A stretch of 38,269 bases of DNA from Saksenaea vasiformis B4078 (lineage: Eukaryota > Mucoromycota > Mucoromycetes > Mucorales > Saksenaeaceae). Of this stretch, positions 11,396 through 21,548 are shown piece by piece (the first letter of the stretch is position 1; each line of letters opens with the position of its first letter). The notes beneath the pieces were generated by a model. That model searched no databases. It was not told the DNA's origin and saw only the letters and a list, made by a program, of their open reading frames with translations. Where the stretch lies: the NCBI GenBank assembly GCA_000697055.1, contig JNDT01002374.1:1-38269 (forward strand). The letters run 5' to 3'. A program made the translations under genes and the position numbers.

Positions 11396-12114
11396 GGCTG
11401 GTGGTGGTCAACCTCAGCACCTCCGTGGTGGATGGTGCTGGAGTACCTCGGATAGGCCATTGTGGAGACGAGGGGATCGTTCGGACGCCAAGGATCTGTC
11501 TGGATTATGGAGACCTGGCGATTCATACCTCGGTCAATACCATCACTAAATTAATGCACGATTTGCGATATGATCTCAGCTGTTCGACGATTCTGTATGC
11601 CAACGTTAATCTTCGTCAAAATCTCCCTGTCCTTTGTCGTGGCGCGCAGCGGGTCTTGTGTACCCCAAACGCAGGAGGTTCCAGCATTCTCAGTGAGGCC
11701 CTTTCCGTCGAAGTACTTGATCGGCTTTTTGGCGTCGAGGTCCTCAAAACAGAATGTGAACTGCACTACGCTTCGCTCCGAGGCCCCATCACCGACTACG
11801 CCTGCCGAACAACCACGGAACCTCGCATCACCCTGGGGGTCTCTGTCACCCGGGCGGTAGCGTACCGACGACGACTGACCAAAGAAGACGCGACAAGATT
11901 ATTACTTAAAAAGCTCAAGGGGATTTTACAGTCCACAAAAAGAGTGAGAAACGAGACGTTTGACCGCCAAGTACTCCATATCTGGACGGAATCAGGCGCG
12001 GATGCCGCAGTAGTCAAGCGTACATGCACCAAATTGTCGAAAGAGATCATGAGCAATACCTTTGTTCTTATCACCTCCATCAATTCCAGTTCTGTCTTTT
12101 TCTCAAAAAAATAA
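11392..12114 (+). CDS. Conserved uncharacterised protein, single exon
   Basis: Predicted 240-residue intron-free protein. Visible blocks are CTPNAGGSSILSEALSVEVL (about residues 90-109), LKTECELHYASLRGPITDYA just after, LGVSVTRAVAYRRRLTKEDA, then LLLKKLKGILQSTKR, VLHIWTESG and SNTFVLITSI. From memory, the GGSS.LSE / GxITDY / GVSVTRAM blocks recur in a eukaryotic family found in fungi, plants and amoebae with no assigned function. The arrangement of acidic residues on predicted strands made me consider a PD-(D/E)XK-nuclease-like fold, but this is speculation. Start at 11392 is the first ATG of the frame; a uORF overlaps it. AATAAA at 12113-12118 overlaps the stop codon and may serve as a poly(A) signal. 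Confidence 0.72.
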   Translation: MRLVVVNLSTSVVDGAGVPRIGHCGDEGIVRTPRICLDYGDLAIHTSVNTITKLMHDLRYDLSCSTILYANVNLRQNLPVLCRGAQRVLCTPNAGGSSILSEALSVEVLDRLFGVEVLKTECELHYASLRGPITDYACRTTTEPRITLGVSVTRAVAYRRRLTKEDATRLLLKKLKGILQSTKRVRNETFDRQVLHIWTESGADAAVVKRTCTKLSKEIMSNTFVLITSINSSSVFFSKK

Positions 12115-12600
12115 TAAACCTCATTTCACTCCCTCCATCGTCATGCATCTCATATGGCCCATGCCATCATGTTAACGAAACTCAAAATACACACACAAGT
12201 GACAACTTGTGTAAGTAACTCTTTAACATGCTAGCTCCAAAAAAAAATAAAGTCTGGCATCCTACAGCCCAAAGAATGGAATGTCTGCGTAACAAGAGTC
12301 ATAACAATAAATTGCTTCTGGTTGGCTTGCTGATCATGGTTATCACCAAGGGAAAAAAAAAAATGAATTGGATGAACGCGGGTTGTGCCTACCCTGACAC
12401 CTCTCCTGGGGCCTGGCCATCTCGTTAACTTAACTGACACGCATTCTCCTATGGTAAGTTCGAAGGCTGGTCACAGGAGAAATAACCAACTTTAACTCCA
12501 CACATACACATACACACACTTTGAAACATTCTGGTGCAAATAATAAAAACTGGGGTTCCCCTTCATTGTAGAGGTGTTTGCGGTATGTTTCTAATTTTAT
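12115..12600. other. Convergent intergenic spacer
   Basis: A spacer of about 490 bases between two converging genes, the uncharacterised gene (+) and PEX11 (-). It holds 3' UTR sequence and short A runs; I see no further gene. Confidence 0.6.
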
Positions 12601-13581
12601 TTAACTTGTTGCGTTGACCTTATCCCACACGTTCCGCATTGCCATGGCAGACGTGATCATACTAAAAAGAAAAGTGAAACATTTAGTTGAGGTCAAAAAT
12701 AGGTATAAATGAAAAAGGGAGAATATCCACTTACCCAGCAATGCCGATAATACCTTCGTCCACAGGAAGCCAACCCAAATTGCCTGAAGGAATAATAATA
12801 TCTACAGCATCAAGCACAAGCTGGTATTTGATGGCATATGCATCTCTGCAAAATAATAACGAAGAATTAGCTCTCTCTCTCTCTCTCTCTCTCTCTCCTT
12901 CTTTCTTTCTTACACGCTCTCTTTTTTTTTTTTTGATAGCTTACTTTGCCAATTTCTCACTTTCAGCCTTGACGTCTGCACCTGACTTACGATGTTTTTC
13001 CAGTAGTACGGCCTGTGTCGTGATTTGTTTGTATTTGTACAAGCCTGACAGGAACGAGGCTGCAATACCAGTGAACCAGCACTTTTGTCCAAACGCTGTG
13101 ATTTCCTTTAACTTTTCAGGCTTGTAAAAGTTGATAGCAGTAGTCTGGAAAAGGAAAAAAAAAGGAAAGAGGAACGGTTGGTGAGACGATGATGATAATA
13201 AAACACACACACACACAAAAAGTGAGGGGAAGAGAGGAAGTTACTTACGAGTACAAACACTTCGGAGCTATAATAGAAAAACATGCCGGCTTGCTTGATC
13301 ACAGCCGTTGTACGTAGGAACTCGTCTTTCAAAGCCAAGCTTTTGACGCCCACCTGGGCAAACTCAATGGGTTTCAGCAAACGGAAGAATTTACGACCAT
13401 TGGCGATATGTTGTTTGAGATTTTCCCAACGCTCGATTGTATCCTTGGGCGCACCTTGACGGATAAGATAAAACACATAGAAACGAGCAAAGTACTGCAC
13501 CAGACGACACAGTTTCTCACGACCGATAGTAGCCTGTAGATATCGGTTTACCGCGTCAACACGTTCGTGAGTGATCATCAT
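12601..13581 (-). CDS. PEX11: Peroxisomal membrane protein PEX11, four exons
   Basis: Predicted 234-residue protein. Exons: 13581-13249, 13144-12945, 12845-12735, 12661-12601. The start MMITHERVDAVNRYLQATIG and the following GREKLCRLVQYFARFYVFYL match the PEX11 N-terminal amphipathic helix that binds and elongates the peroxisomal membrane. FRLLKPIEFAQVG is the usual second block. The end (MITSAMAMRNVWDKV) matches the conserved C-terminal segment after the last membrane-associated helix. PEX11 drives peroxisome proliferation and fission and affects fatty-acid oxidation. Length is normal for fungal PEX11. Intron 1 contains an AC run (13203-13216) and intron 2 a CT run (12871-12897). All four exons join in frame with GT-AG borders. 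Confidence 0.93.
12871..12897. repeat. (CT)n microsatellite in PEX11 intron 2
   Basis: About thirteen perfect CT units inside the second intron of the minus-strand PEX11 gene, reading as GA in the transcript. Confidence 0.95.
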
Positions 13582-15711
13582 AGTGAAAAAGTGATAAAAG
13601 TTGTGAAAAAGAAAAAGAAACAACAGGGCTCCCCCACATTACATCAAAAAGGGATCTAATCACCGTGACAGTGAGTTTGGTTGCCCAATGCAACACAATT
13701 TTCTTTTTTTAGTGGTCAGCTGCCTGGTCGTCTTTTCCATCTGTAGTGCTTGAATGAACAAAAAGCAAATATGATTTGCGTAAAGAAAACCTCTTAATTG
13801 TTCAAGCAACCATTTTTAAGTGTAACACAACCAGCGCGGTCTTTCTTTTTTCTTTCTTTTTTTTTTGTCACCCGCTGGTGATAATATAAAAAAAGCCTGA
13901 GCGCGCAATTATAAAGAGCGCCAGACAGACCGACAGGTAGACAGGCAGGCAGGCAGACTGACTGAGAGACAGATGTGCCAATAACAACCCTATCAGACAT
14001 AAATCGTATGCATGCTGAAGTAAGAAGTGCATACGGGTAGTCGGTTTTTTTTCTTTCTCTCTCTCTCTCTCTCTTCAAGCAAGTGAATGACGTACAACAT
14101 TGTTCATCAAGCAAAATGATCTCACACACAATGCTCATGGTGACGAACATTGGCCCAAACAAAAAAAAAAAAAAAGGAATCATTTGAAAGATAAGCGAAA
14201 CCAAAATAGTGGCGTGACAAAAAAAAAGCTGTTGCTCGATACGTCCACAAAAAGTGGGGAAATCGTATCAGCTTGAAAGGTACGCAGAGCCTGGGGAGCC
14301 ACGTGAGTGAGATCCAGGCTGGAATTTGAGTCCCAGAGTGGGAGGAGGATGACAAGGCGTTGACAACTGCTGTGCTCACAACCGTGTCATACGTCCTACA
14401 TTTTAACTCAACGCATACCTCAAACCCATGGTTAGCACCTTTCAAAGAGTACCAAATCTATAAGTTTGACTTAGCAAAAAAAAAAAAAACCTTACCTTTT
14501 TAGCAATGGGGTTTTGAATGAAGTTGGACCAAACGCCTTATTAGCATATGTACGACGCTATACGACATCCGCAGAGGGTGAGCGTTCTCTTTCCATCTGA
14601 TCCAAGCTCGCCTTATTGCACCGTGCTAGTGATAATTATAAGAAATGGTTTTGGTTGGATAATGGGCAACGAAATGTTCTGACATGGTATGTGTCGTCTT
14701 CCATTTGAAGAAAATGGTTGGTGTCGAGTGTAGACTTCTTTGTTCCAGCGTGATCTGCGTGACAGTTGTTCTTGGGGATCAAAGCACGACTGTTTGAGGA
14801 AAGGGTCCACCGTGTATGACGCGATGATTTCTTGATCGTAGCATACGTCTGTCTAATGCAGTCTAGTGATAATTCTATGACATCCCTTCCTTATGCGCAC
14901 GCGCCACCGTTGCTTAAGCACAAATTGTCACATGTCAATGGGTTCTTGGGGGAGGTAAAGCCATCAGATAAGCCAAAGTGGGTGTGATAGGGACCACAAC
15001 GCAGAGCAAGCGATGGGTAAATCTAGACTATATTTAGATATCAGGGATACAATTTTTTTTTTTACCCCATGGGTTGCTTGTCATCGTCCTACATTGAAAC
15101 GTTCTGCTTTCTGTGAGTTATTAACATGAAATTCACCAAGCATGCTGCAAACTAGCGTGCGAATAGACAATGGAGAGAGCTGGGAATCGTTGCCTCGTGA
15201 AAAATAGAGGTTACATAGTAAATTTGTATAGTACGACGCGTGCCAACTAAAATTATTTCATTGGGTTGAACATGAAAAGTGCATGCCATTACATATCATC
15301 TTCAGGACCTAGATCAAGTCAATGCATTTCTTCCGAAAAGAACCAGGCAAAAGTACTCGTTTCTTCATCGTTCTTTTTTTTTTTCAATGCTGCTATTCAA
15401 TGAGAAGGAGGAGGAGGAGTTATTATCACATCAAGATAATGACTAATCGGAATAGCAGACGGGAAAATCCTGTTATATAAAAAAAAAAAAAAGAGAGGAC
15501 GTAAGCAGAAGAAAACAAATATAGCAAGATAAGATTGAGGAGCCAAAGAAGTGAATATGGGTGTATTGAAAGAGCGCAAGGCGATGAGACCTTGATTTGG
15601 GATGTGGGATATTCGGCGATCCTATTGGAGGATCACACCCCAACGCTATCCCCAGTTCCCAACAAATTGAGCATTGGTATTCGGTTCCAAAGGCACAACA
15701 CTCCGAATGAA
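13582..15711. other. 2.1-kb divergent intergenic region
   Basis: This lies upstream of both PEX11 (-) and the desaturase gene (+). It holds a CAGA/CAGG-rich patch at about 13920-13975 and a CT run at 14056-14075. The stretch 14500-15000 has several adjoining plus-strand frames of 30-40 codons separated by stops. I could not recognise a family or tell them from chance. No RNA gene was seen. Confidence 0.5.
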
Positions 15712-15718
15712 ATATAAA
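15712..15718 (+). promoter_or_regulatory. Candidate TATA box of the desaturase gene
   Basis: TATAAAG-like sequence about 110 bases upstream of the desaturase start codon, followed by a pyrimidine-rich stretch (15779-15813) typical of fungal transcription start regions. The assignment rests on position and motif alone. Confidence 0.4.
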
Positions 15719-15823
15719 GGCAAATAAAAAAGTTTTCCGAGTCGTTCTGTTTCAGACAAAGGAATAAGTAGGAACCCGATTTCTTTTTCTTTTGTTCTTT
15801 CCTTTCCTCTTCCATATTCCATC

Positions 15824-17397
15824 ATGTCGAGCACAGAGACCATGGTCTATGCCTACACCAAGAGTGAGGCAAGAAAGCCACCTATGCCTAAAGGCCAAAT
15901 GCCTCCACTCTTCGACGAGCCAACGACCTTGAAGAATTGGCACAAACATGTTAATTGGACCCAATCGATCCTGTTGCTCGGCACTCCCTTGATCGCTCTC
16001 TATGGTGCCTTTACAACCGAATTACAGACAAAAACCTTGATCTGGACAATCATTTACTATTTCATCACTGGACTTGGTATCACTGGAGGTAACCTATCTT
16101 ATTATCTTCTTCTACTAAGCATAAATAACAATAATAATAATAGGTTATCATCGTATGTGGGCACATAGAGCCTTTCGAGGCACCACACTTTTAAAATGGA
16201 TTATGTCTTTTGCTGGTGCTGGTGCTGTCCAAGGTTCCGCTTACTGGTGGTCCCGAGGTCATCGTGCACATCACAGGTAAGATCATGATACGAATAATTA
16301 TAAAAAGAAGAACAAGAACTAATAGCTCTTTTTCTCTCTATAGATGGACCGATACCGATAAGGACCCTTATAGTGCTCATCGTGGTTTCTTCTTCGCTCA
16401 CTTTGGTTGGATGTTGGTTTCACGACCCAAGAACAGAATTGGCTATGCCGATGTTGCTGATCTTAAGGCCGATCCTGTTGTTGCCTTCCAACACAAGTAC
16501 TATCCTTATTTCGCTCTTTCCATGGGATTCCTTTTCCCCACATTGGTGGCTGGTCTAGGCTGGGGTGACTACAGGGTAAGCTCAACAAAAAAAAAAGGAA
16601 ATGTTCATTCCGCTAAAACACAAAAAAAAATTTTAGGGCGGTTATTTCTATGCTGGTGTTGCTCGTCTTTGCTTTGTCCACCATGCTACTTTCTGTGTGA
16701 ACAGTCTTGCTCATTTCTTGGGTGAAGATACCTTTGACGATCATCATACCCCTCGTGACCATTGGATTACCGCTCTCGCTACACTTGGTGAAGGTTATCA
16801 CAACTTCCACCACGAATTCCCCCAGGACTACCGTAACGCCATTCTTGCCTATCAGTATGACCCTACCAAGTGGTTGATCAAGGCTCTCTCGTGGGTCGGA
16901 CTTGCCTATGACCTCAAGACATTCCCTACCAATGAAGTGAATAAGGGCCGTATCCAGATGCAAGAGAAAAAGATCTTGGCCGCCAAACGCTCCTTGAAAT
17001 TCGGTACACCTATCCACGAATTGCCAGTCTACACTTGGGAAGAATGTAAGTTGCATGATCTTCTATTTTTGTGACAAAAAGTTATTCATTCTCTATTTTT
17101 ATAGACCAAGACCTGGTTGTCAATAACAACAAAAAGTGGATTTTGATCGAGGGTATTTTGTACGATGTTGAAGGATTTGACCATCCCGGAGGACCAAAAT
17201 ACATCAACAATGCAATTGGAAAAGACATGACGACCTCGTTCAATGGCGGTATCTACAACCACTCCAATGGCGCAAGAAACCTGTTGACTTCGATGCGCGT
17301 TGGCGTTCTTAAGAATGGCATGCAAGTCATGACACAGGAACAGGCTGCTGCCGAGTTGTACGATGCCTCATTAGAACCCGACAAGAAGAAAAACTAA
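15824..17397 (+). CDS. OLE1: Delta-9 (stearoyl-CoA) fatty acid desaturase with cytochrome b5 domain, five exons
   Basis: Predicted 443-residue ER membrane enzyme that puts the first double bond into palmitoyl- and stearoyl-CoA, making palmitoleate and oleate. Exons: 15824-16088, 16144-16276, 16344-16575, 16637-17045, 17105-17397. The three di-iron histidine boxes are intact: HRMWAH (91-96), HRAHH (128-132) and HNFHH (265-269, in [10 protein letters not shown]). Hydrophobic segments at about 47-85 and 170-220 fit the usual four membrane passes. The C-terminus is a fused cytochrome b5 domain (about 347-430) with heme-ligand motif HPGG at 373-376, so electrons reach the iron centre within one polypeptide, as in yeast Ole1. 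Length matches Mucorales delta-9 desaturases. All introns are GT-AG and short (50-70 nt). Confidence 0.96.
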
Positions 17398-18578
17398 ATT
17401 CTAGTTTACGCATGTTCATAATTTTTTTTTTTTTACCTAGCACACCCGTCTCTTGTCGTTTTTTCCTCCCACCCCCGCTTTTCCCTTCTCTCATCACTTC
17501 CTCTTCTTCTTCTCTTTTGTTGCATGTATAGTTTTATCTTCTATCCTCGTTTTGTACTCATCCTAACATCGTACGTATAAAAAAAAATTGATCAACCCTA
17601 TTACTACTGTTTGACTCGTACCAAAAAAAGTGCATAGCGATCGCTAGAGACTCCGTAGTAGTACTACTACTACTACTACTGCTACTATACTTATTTGTTA
17701 TTTTCTTGTAAGATTGTCATTGAAACAAAAGCTGATGCATTGCAGGCAAGTCACGCGTTTCAAGGTATGCTGTGGGACAAAGCCGTTGACAAGTCCTATG
17801 GCTGTAGAATGGAACCCGTTTGCATAATTGTCAGTTGAGCTTGTATTATGACATTTTGGGTTAGATCACATAGCAGTAAGCCATTGTTCCCTGACTTATG
17901 TGGTCAAAGAATCTGTTGGAATTTGTTCGCGGCGTTTCCCGAGTTTTCCCAGCCGGCCACTTGTTCCCTACTGTGAGGACACGCTGACGGGTGAGAGGTT
18001 CCCTAAGAATGTACTTCAAACACATAAGGCAGTCTGTGGAGAGACCTTGGATTTTTTTTTTGGTAACTGTATAACAACGAGCTGTAACGTAGCAACAATT
18101 TTTTTTCTTTTATATACTCTGAAGGGCTGTCAGTTAAAACCTCATGGGGTTGGCAGTTCCGGGGATTGAAAATGCTGTAAGACAATCATAATTGATTGGT
18201 TCTGAAAGATAAAGTATTCAAGGAAAATCAGATAACAAACAGAAGTCCTGCTACGGGTTTGTTCGCAAAGGCGAGGAAATGAGAACATACTTCTCTTTTT
18301 CTGATGGACTGACATTTTTTCTTTTTTTACAATGGTCATAAATATAAAGTTTAGCTGATGATCTACTTCAAAGTCGCTCTTTTAAAATAAGATAACTTTA
18401 ACGTATCTCTTTATGCTTTTGCTGATCTGCTTCGTGATAAGCAAAATTTACACGATCAGCGGCGGGATCTCAGTACGTAGGTGGCTGTAGCGGGAAATTA
18501 AAATAATGTAAAACATGGCGAAAAACTTTTTCTTTTCCTTGGCCTTTTTTCTTCTTCCACTCCACTCTTTTTTTTTTC
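17398..18578. other. Intergenic region with 3' flank and promoter
   Basis: This lies between two plus-strand genes. The first part is pyrimidine-rich 3' flank of the desaturase. A GTA/TAC inverted trinucleotide repeat lies at 17655-17688. The second part should contain the promoter of the NADH dehydrogenase gene. A frame at 17900-18169 (+) has no recognisable domain and is probably chance. Confidence 0.55.
17655..17688. repeat. GTAGTAGTAC(TAC)n inverted trinucleotide repeat
   Basis: GTA units switch to TAC units at GTAC, giving a self-complementary arm of the GTAGTA / TACTAC type in the desaturase 3' flank. Confidence 0.85.
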
Positions 18579-20551
18579 ATGCAGTCGGCTTCACGTGTGT
18601 TGTTGCTACGAGGTAAAGTGGACCACTCAAACATGACCATGTCATTGGAATGACGAACGCATGTACAAAAGGTTCTACCACCGCCGCCGCTCGTGTCGCG
18701 TCCACAAGTCACCAGTTAGTGTCCCGCCGTTTTGCCAGCACCGCCAATGGGCCCCAAAAGAAGTTTTCCAAATGGCGTATGGTCAAAAATGTTGTCAAAT
18801 TTGGTGCTGTCGGTGGTCTGGCCTATGCTGGTTATTGTAAGTCTTTTTTTTTGGGGGAAAAATGCGTTTTTTTTTTTTTGCTAAAACAAAGCGATGTTAA
18901 AAGCAATGTGGTTGAGTCGTCATCCGACTGCCCAGTTTGAGCATGATCCTTCGAAAAAGACCATTGTTATTCTCGGAAGCGGTTGGGGATCCACTTCCTT
19001 GTTAAAGAAGATTGACACCAAGGATTACAACGTGGTAAGAAAAACGTGGAAAATCCCAAAAACTTTGTATCACCTTGTACTTAAAATTTCCACAAAAAGG
19101 TGGTGGTTTCTCCTCGCAACTACTTTTTGTTCACACCTCTGTTGCCAAGCTGTACTGTTGGTACCATTGATGTGCGTTCGCTTGTCGAGCCTATCCGTTT
19201 CATCTCGCGCCACAAGACCAATGACATCAAGGTGTATGAAGCAGAGTGCACAGATATCGACCCAGAAAACAAGATGATCACCATTGCAGATAATTCTGAG
19301 ATCAAGGGTGAAAGTTCTGTCACCCAGATTCCTTATGATTACCTTGTCATTGGTGTCGGTGCCACAAACCAGACCTTCGGTATCAAGGGTGTTGAACAGT
19401 ATGGCTGTTTCCTCAAAGAAGTCTGGGATGCTCAGAAAATCCGAACACGCCTGATGGATTGTATCGAAACGGCTGCTTTCCCCAACCAACCACCCGAGGA
19501 AATCGAACGTCTGTTGCACATGGTGGTTGTCGGGGGTGGACCAACCGGTGTGGAATATGCTGCTGAGTTACATGACTTTTTGGTTGATGATCTCAAGACT
19601 TGGTACCCTGGTAAAGCATAAAGAAAGAAAGAAAGAAAGAAAGAATTTTTTTCCTTTGCTAACTTGAAAATTGTTTCTTAGAATTGGTGGGTAAAATCAA
19701 GATTACCTTGATTGAGGCTCTTCCAAATGTTCTTCCAGCATTTTCCAAGCAGTTGATCGATTATACCGAGTCCACCTTCAAGCAGCAGAATATTTCGTTG
19801 CATACAAAGACAATGGTAAAGGAGGTCCGTGAAAAGGAGATTCTAGTGCAAAAGCCCGACGGATCAACGGACACCATGCCTTATGGTTTGTTGGTGTGGG
19901 CTACGGGTAACACTTCTCGGCCGCTGGTGCGAAACCTGATGGCCAAATTCCCTGAAACGCAGACGGTCCGACGCGGTTTGGCCGTCGATGACTGGCTACG
20001 TCTGCAGGGATCGGAAGATATCTTCGCTCTGGGTGATGCCACCGCTACCAAATACGCACCCACCGCCCAGGTTGCAGCTCAGCAGGGTAAATACCTTGCC
20101 CGCGTCTTTGCCCAAATGGCCGAGGCTGAACGTCTGGAGGCTGACATGACTGCAACACCTGACAGAAAGACAGAACGCAAACTGCATAAAGCCTTAGACA
20201 TCAAACCCTTCCATTACTCTCACCAGGGTTCTCTATGGTAAAAGAAAAGAAACATCTGAAGCATTGAACTATGGATGAAAATTAATACCATGTTCGTTTT
20301 AGCTATATCGGTTCCGACAAAGCAATCGCAGATCTACCCTTTGGCCAGGGTAATGTCTCATCAGGCGGTGTCGGTAAGGAAATCCTTCTTGGATCATTGG
20401 TTGTGGGAAGATACTAACGAAATGTTTAGCCACTTATGCTTTCTGGCGTTCTGCCTATCTGTCCAACATTTTCTCGGGCCGCAACCGATGGTTGGTTCTC
20501 ACGGACTGGGTCAAGAAGACCGTTCTGGGACGTGATATCTCTCGAGAGTAA
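18579..20551 (+). CDS. Rotenone-insensitive (type II) NADH:ubiquinone oxidoreductase, mitochondrial, seven exons
   Basis: Predicted 529-residue flavoprotein that passes electrons from NADH to ubiquinone without pumping protons, on one face of the inner mitochondrial membrane. Exons: 18579-18612, 18672-18836, 18904-19034, 19100-19610, 19682-20237, 20303-20373, 20430-20551. The first exon encodes [12 protein letters not shown], and the next continues with an Arg/Ser/Ala-rich stretch, together a good mitochondrial presequence. The FAD-binding GSGWGS is at about 91-96, [16 protein letters not shown] follows, and the NADH-binding GGGPTG is at about 255-260. GDAT and [12 protein letters not shown] are conserved family blocks near the end. 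No EF-hand insertion is visible, so it is NDI1/NDE1-like rather than calcium-regulated; which face it occupies cannot be told. An ATG at 18650 inside intron 1 would give a poorer presequence. Exon 3 could also begin at 18892, in frame. Confidence 0.93.
19619..19644. repeat. (GAAA)n in NADH dehydrogenase intron 4
   Basis: About six tandem GAAA units within the intron at 19611-19681. Confidence 0.9.
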
Positions 20552-20619
20552 AACGCAATCATTTTACTTATTTATTCGCTTGTTTTCATCTGCATCCTCA
20601 TCGTTTTCAAATTATAAAC

Positions 20620-20624
<5 letters not shown>

Positions 20625-20651
<27 letters not shown>

Positions 20652-20652
20652 G
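20625..20652. repeat. T12-A16 self-complementary tract
   Basis: Twelve T residues directly followed by sixteen A residues, about 75 bases downstream of the NADH dehydrogenase stop codon. The tract is self-complementary and could contribute to 3'-end formation. Confidence 0.85.
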
Positions 20653-20710
20653 CTGTTCTCTTCAGAAATTCAACGAACAACAATGTGTCTCTTTGTTAAG
20701 CTCAAGTGCG

Positions 20711-21210
20711 TCAAGCATCCTTCATTCTCATCACAAGTACTAATGTAGTCATGGACAGGCCACTTGTTTCTCTCAGTATCCAATACTGCTTCCTTTGCTG
20801 TTCATCGTTCTTTAGTAACGAAGTCAAATAACTCTGTTGATTGTTGTGAACTATGCCGTCTATAGGATCCCTAAGTTCAGCGTCATTGTCCGTCCTTTTG
20901 CCTCTTCTACGCAGCGACTCTGCAACAGAATGGTCTCCGCTAAATCCTTCCTTTCGTCCTTCTCTGATAGAGGTACATTCACTGATGAGCACATGCGTAC
21001 AAAAGCATCATTGCCCCATATTCCCTCTTGCCGCTCTGCACAAAAAGGAATAGACGGGCTTCCAGCCTATCATCTCGAGATGAATAGAGTAGCATCGTCA
21101 TCCGTATTCAATGAAACATCTTGCATCATCTGTGTAGTGGTTATTGGATTTGGAACGGGCGCCTGCAATATATAATTGAACTTTTTATGCTGCTCGAACA
21201 CATGTTGCAT
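20711..21210 (-). pseudogene. Possible broken protein-coding gene (unidentified)
   Basis: On the minus strand, an ATG at 21210 opens MQHVFEQHKKFNYILQAPVP and runs 46 codons to an adjacent TGA-TAG pair (21072-21067). The same frame then resumes for 68 more codons, ending at 20860. A neighbouring frame (stop at about 20711) takes over with DPIDGIVHNNQQ and LLKNDEQQRKQYWIL, which look like ordinary soluble protein. One frameshift near 20900 would join them. I could not build introns that remove the stops, nor name a family. It may be a decayed gene, a mis-modelled small gene, or chance; three overlapping open frames make chance a real option. Confidence 0.3.
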
Positions 21211-21548
21211 CCAACAAGGGGCAACTCGATGTAACTAGAATATTATCTTTCCGCGAATCGTGGACTAATGACCGTGTATTCAAGTTCCCCTTTAGCGCAA
21301 AACGTGGGCTCTGTATGGACGCATAATTTAGTAGAATAGTGTGAAAAGAAAAGGGCCAACGAACAGTAATAACAGCAGGAGAAAGCTCATTGCTTTACAG
21401 CTTGCCTTGAGGGTGACGCAAACGCCGCAAGCTTATCCTATTGGCCGGTGCAAATCTTTTCAAGCGGCGCGGATTGATTCGTGAAAACAAATAAAAAATT
21501 GGGTACGAAAAAAATTTTCTAACCTTCTCTTTCTGAATAGGTGCCAAC

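Larger units (their letters stand above)
20552..21548. other. Spacer between two plus-strand genes, with a broken minus-strand frame
   Basis: The left edge is the 3' flank of the NADH dehydrogenase gene with an abrupt T-to-A switch. The middle carries the interrupted minus-strand frame described separately. The last 130 bases are the ribosomal L7 promoter, with an inverted CCAAT (ATTGG, near 21440) and a pyrimidine-rich CCTTCTCTTTCTG just before the start codon. Confidence 0.55.

Noticed and set aside
14502..14990. Adjoining plus-strand frames of 30-40 codons between stops, resembling a decayed gene
   Set aside because: Lengths are within what chance gives at this base composition, and no family was recognised.
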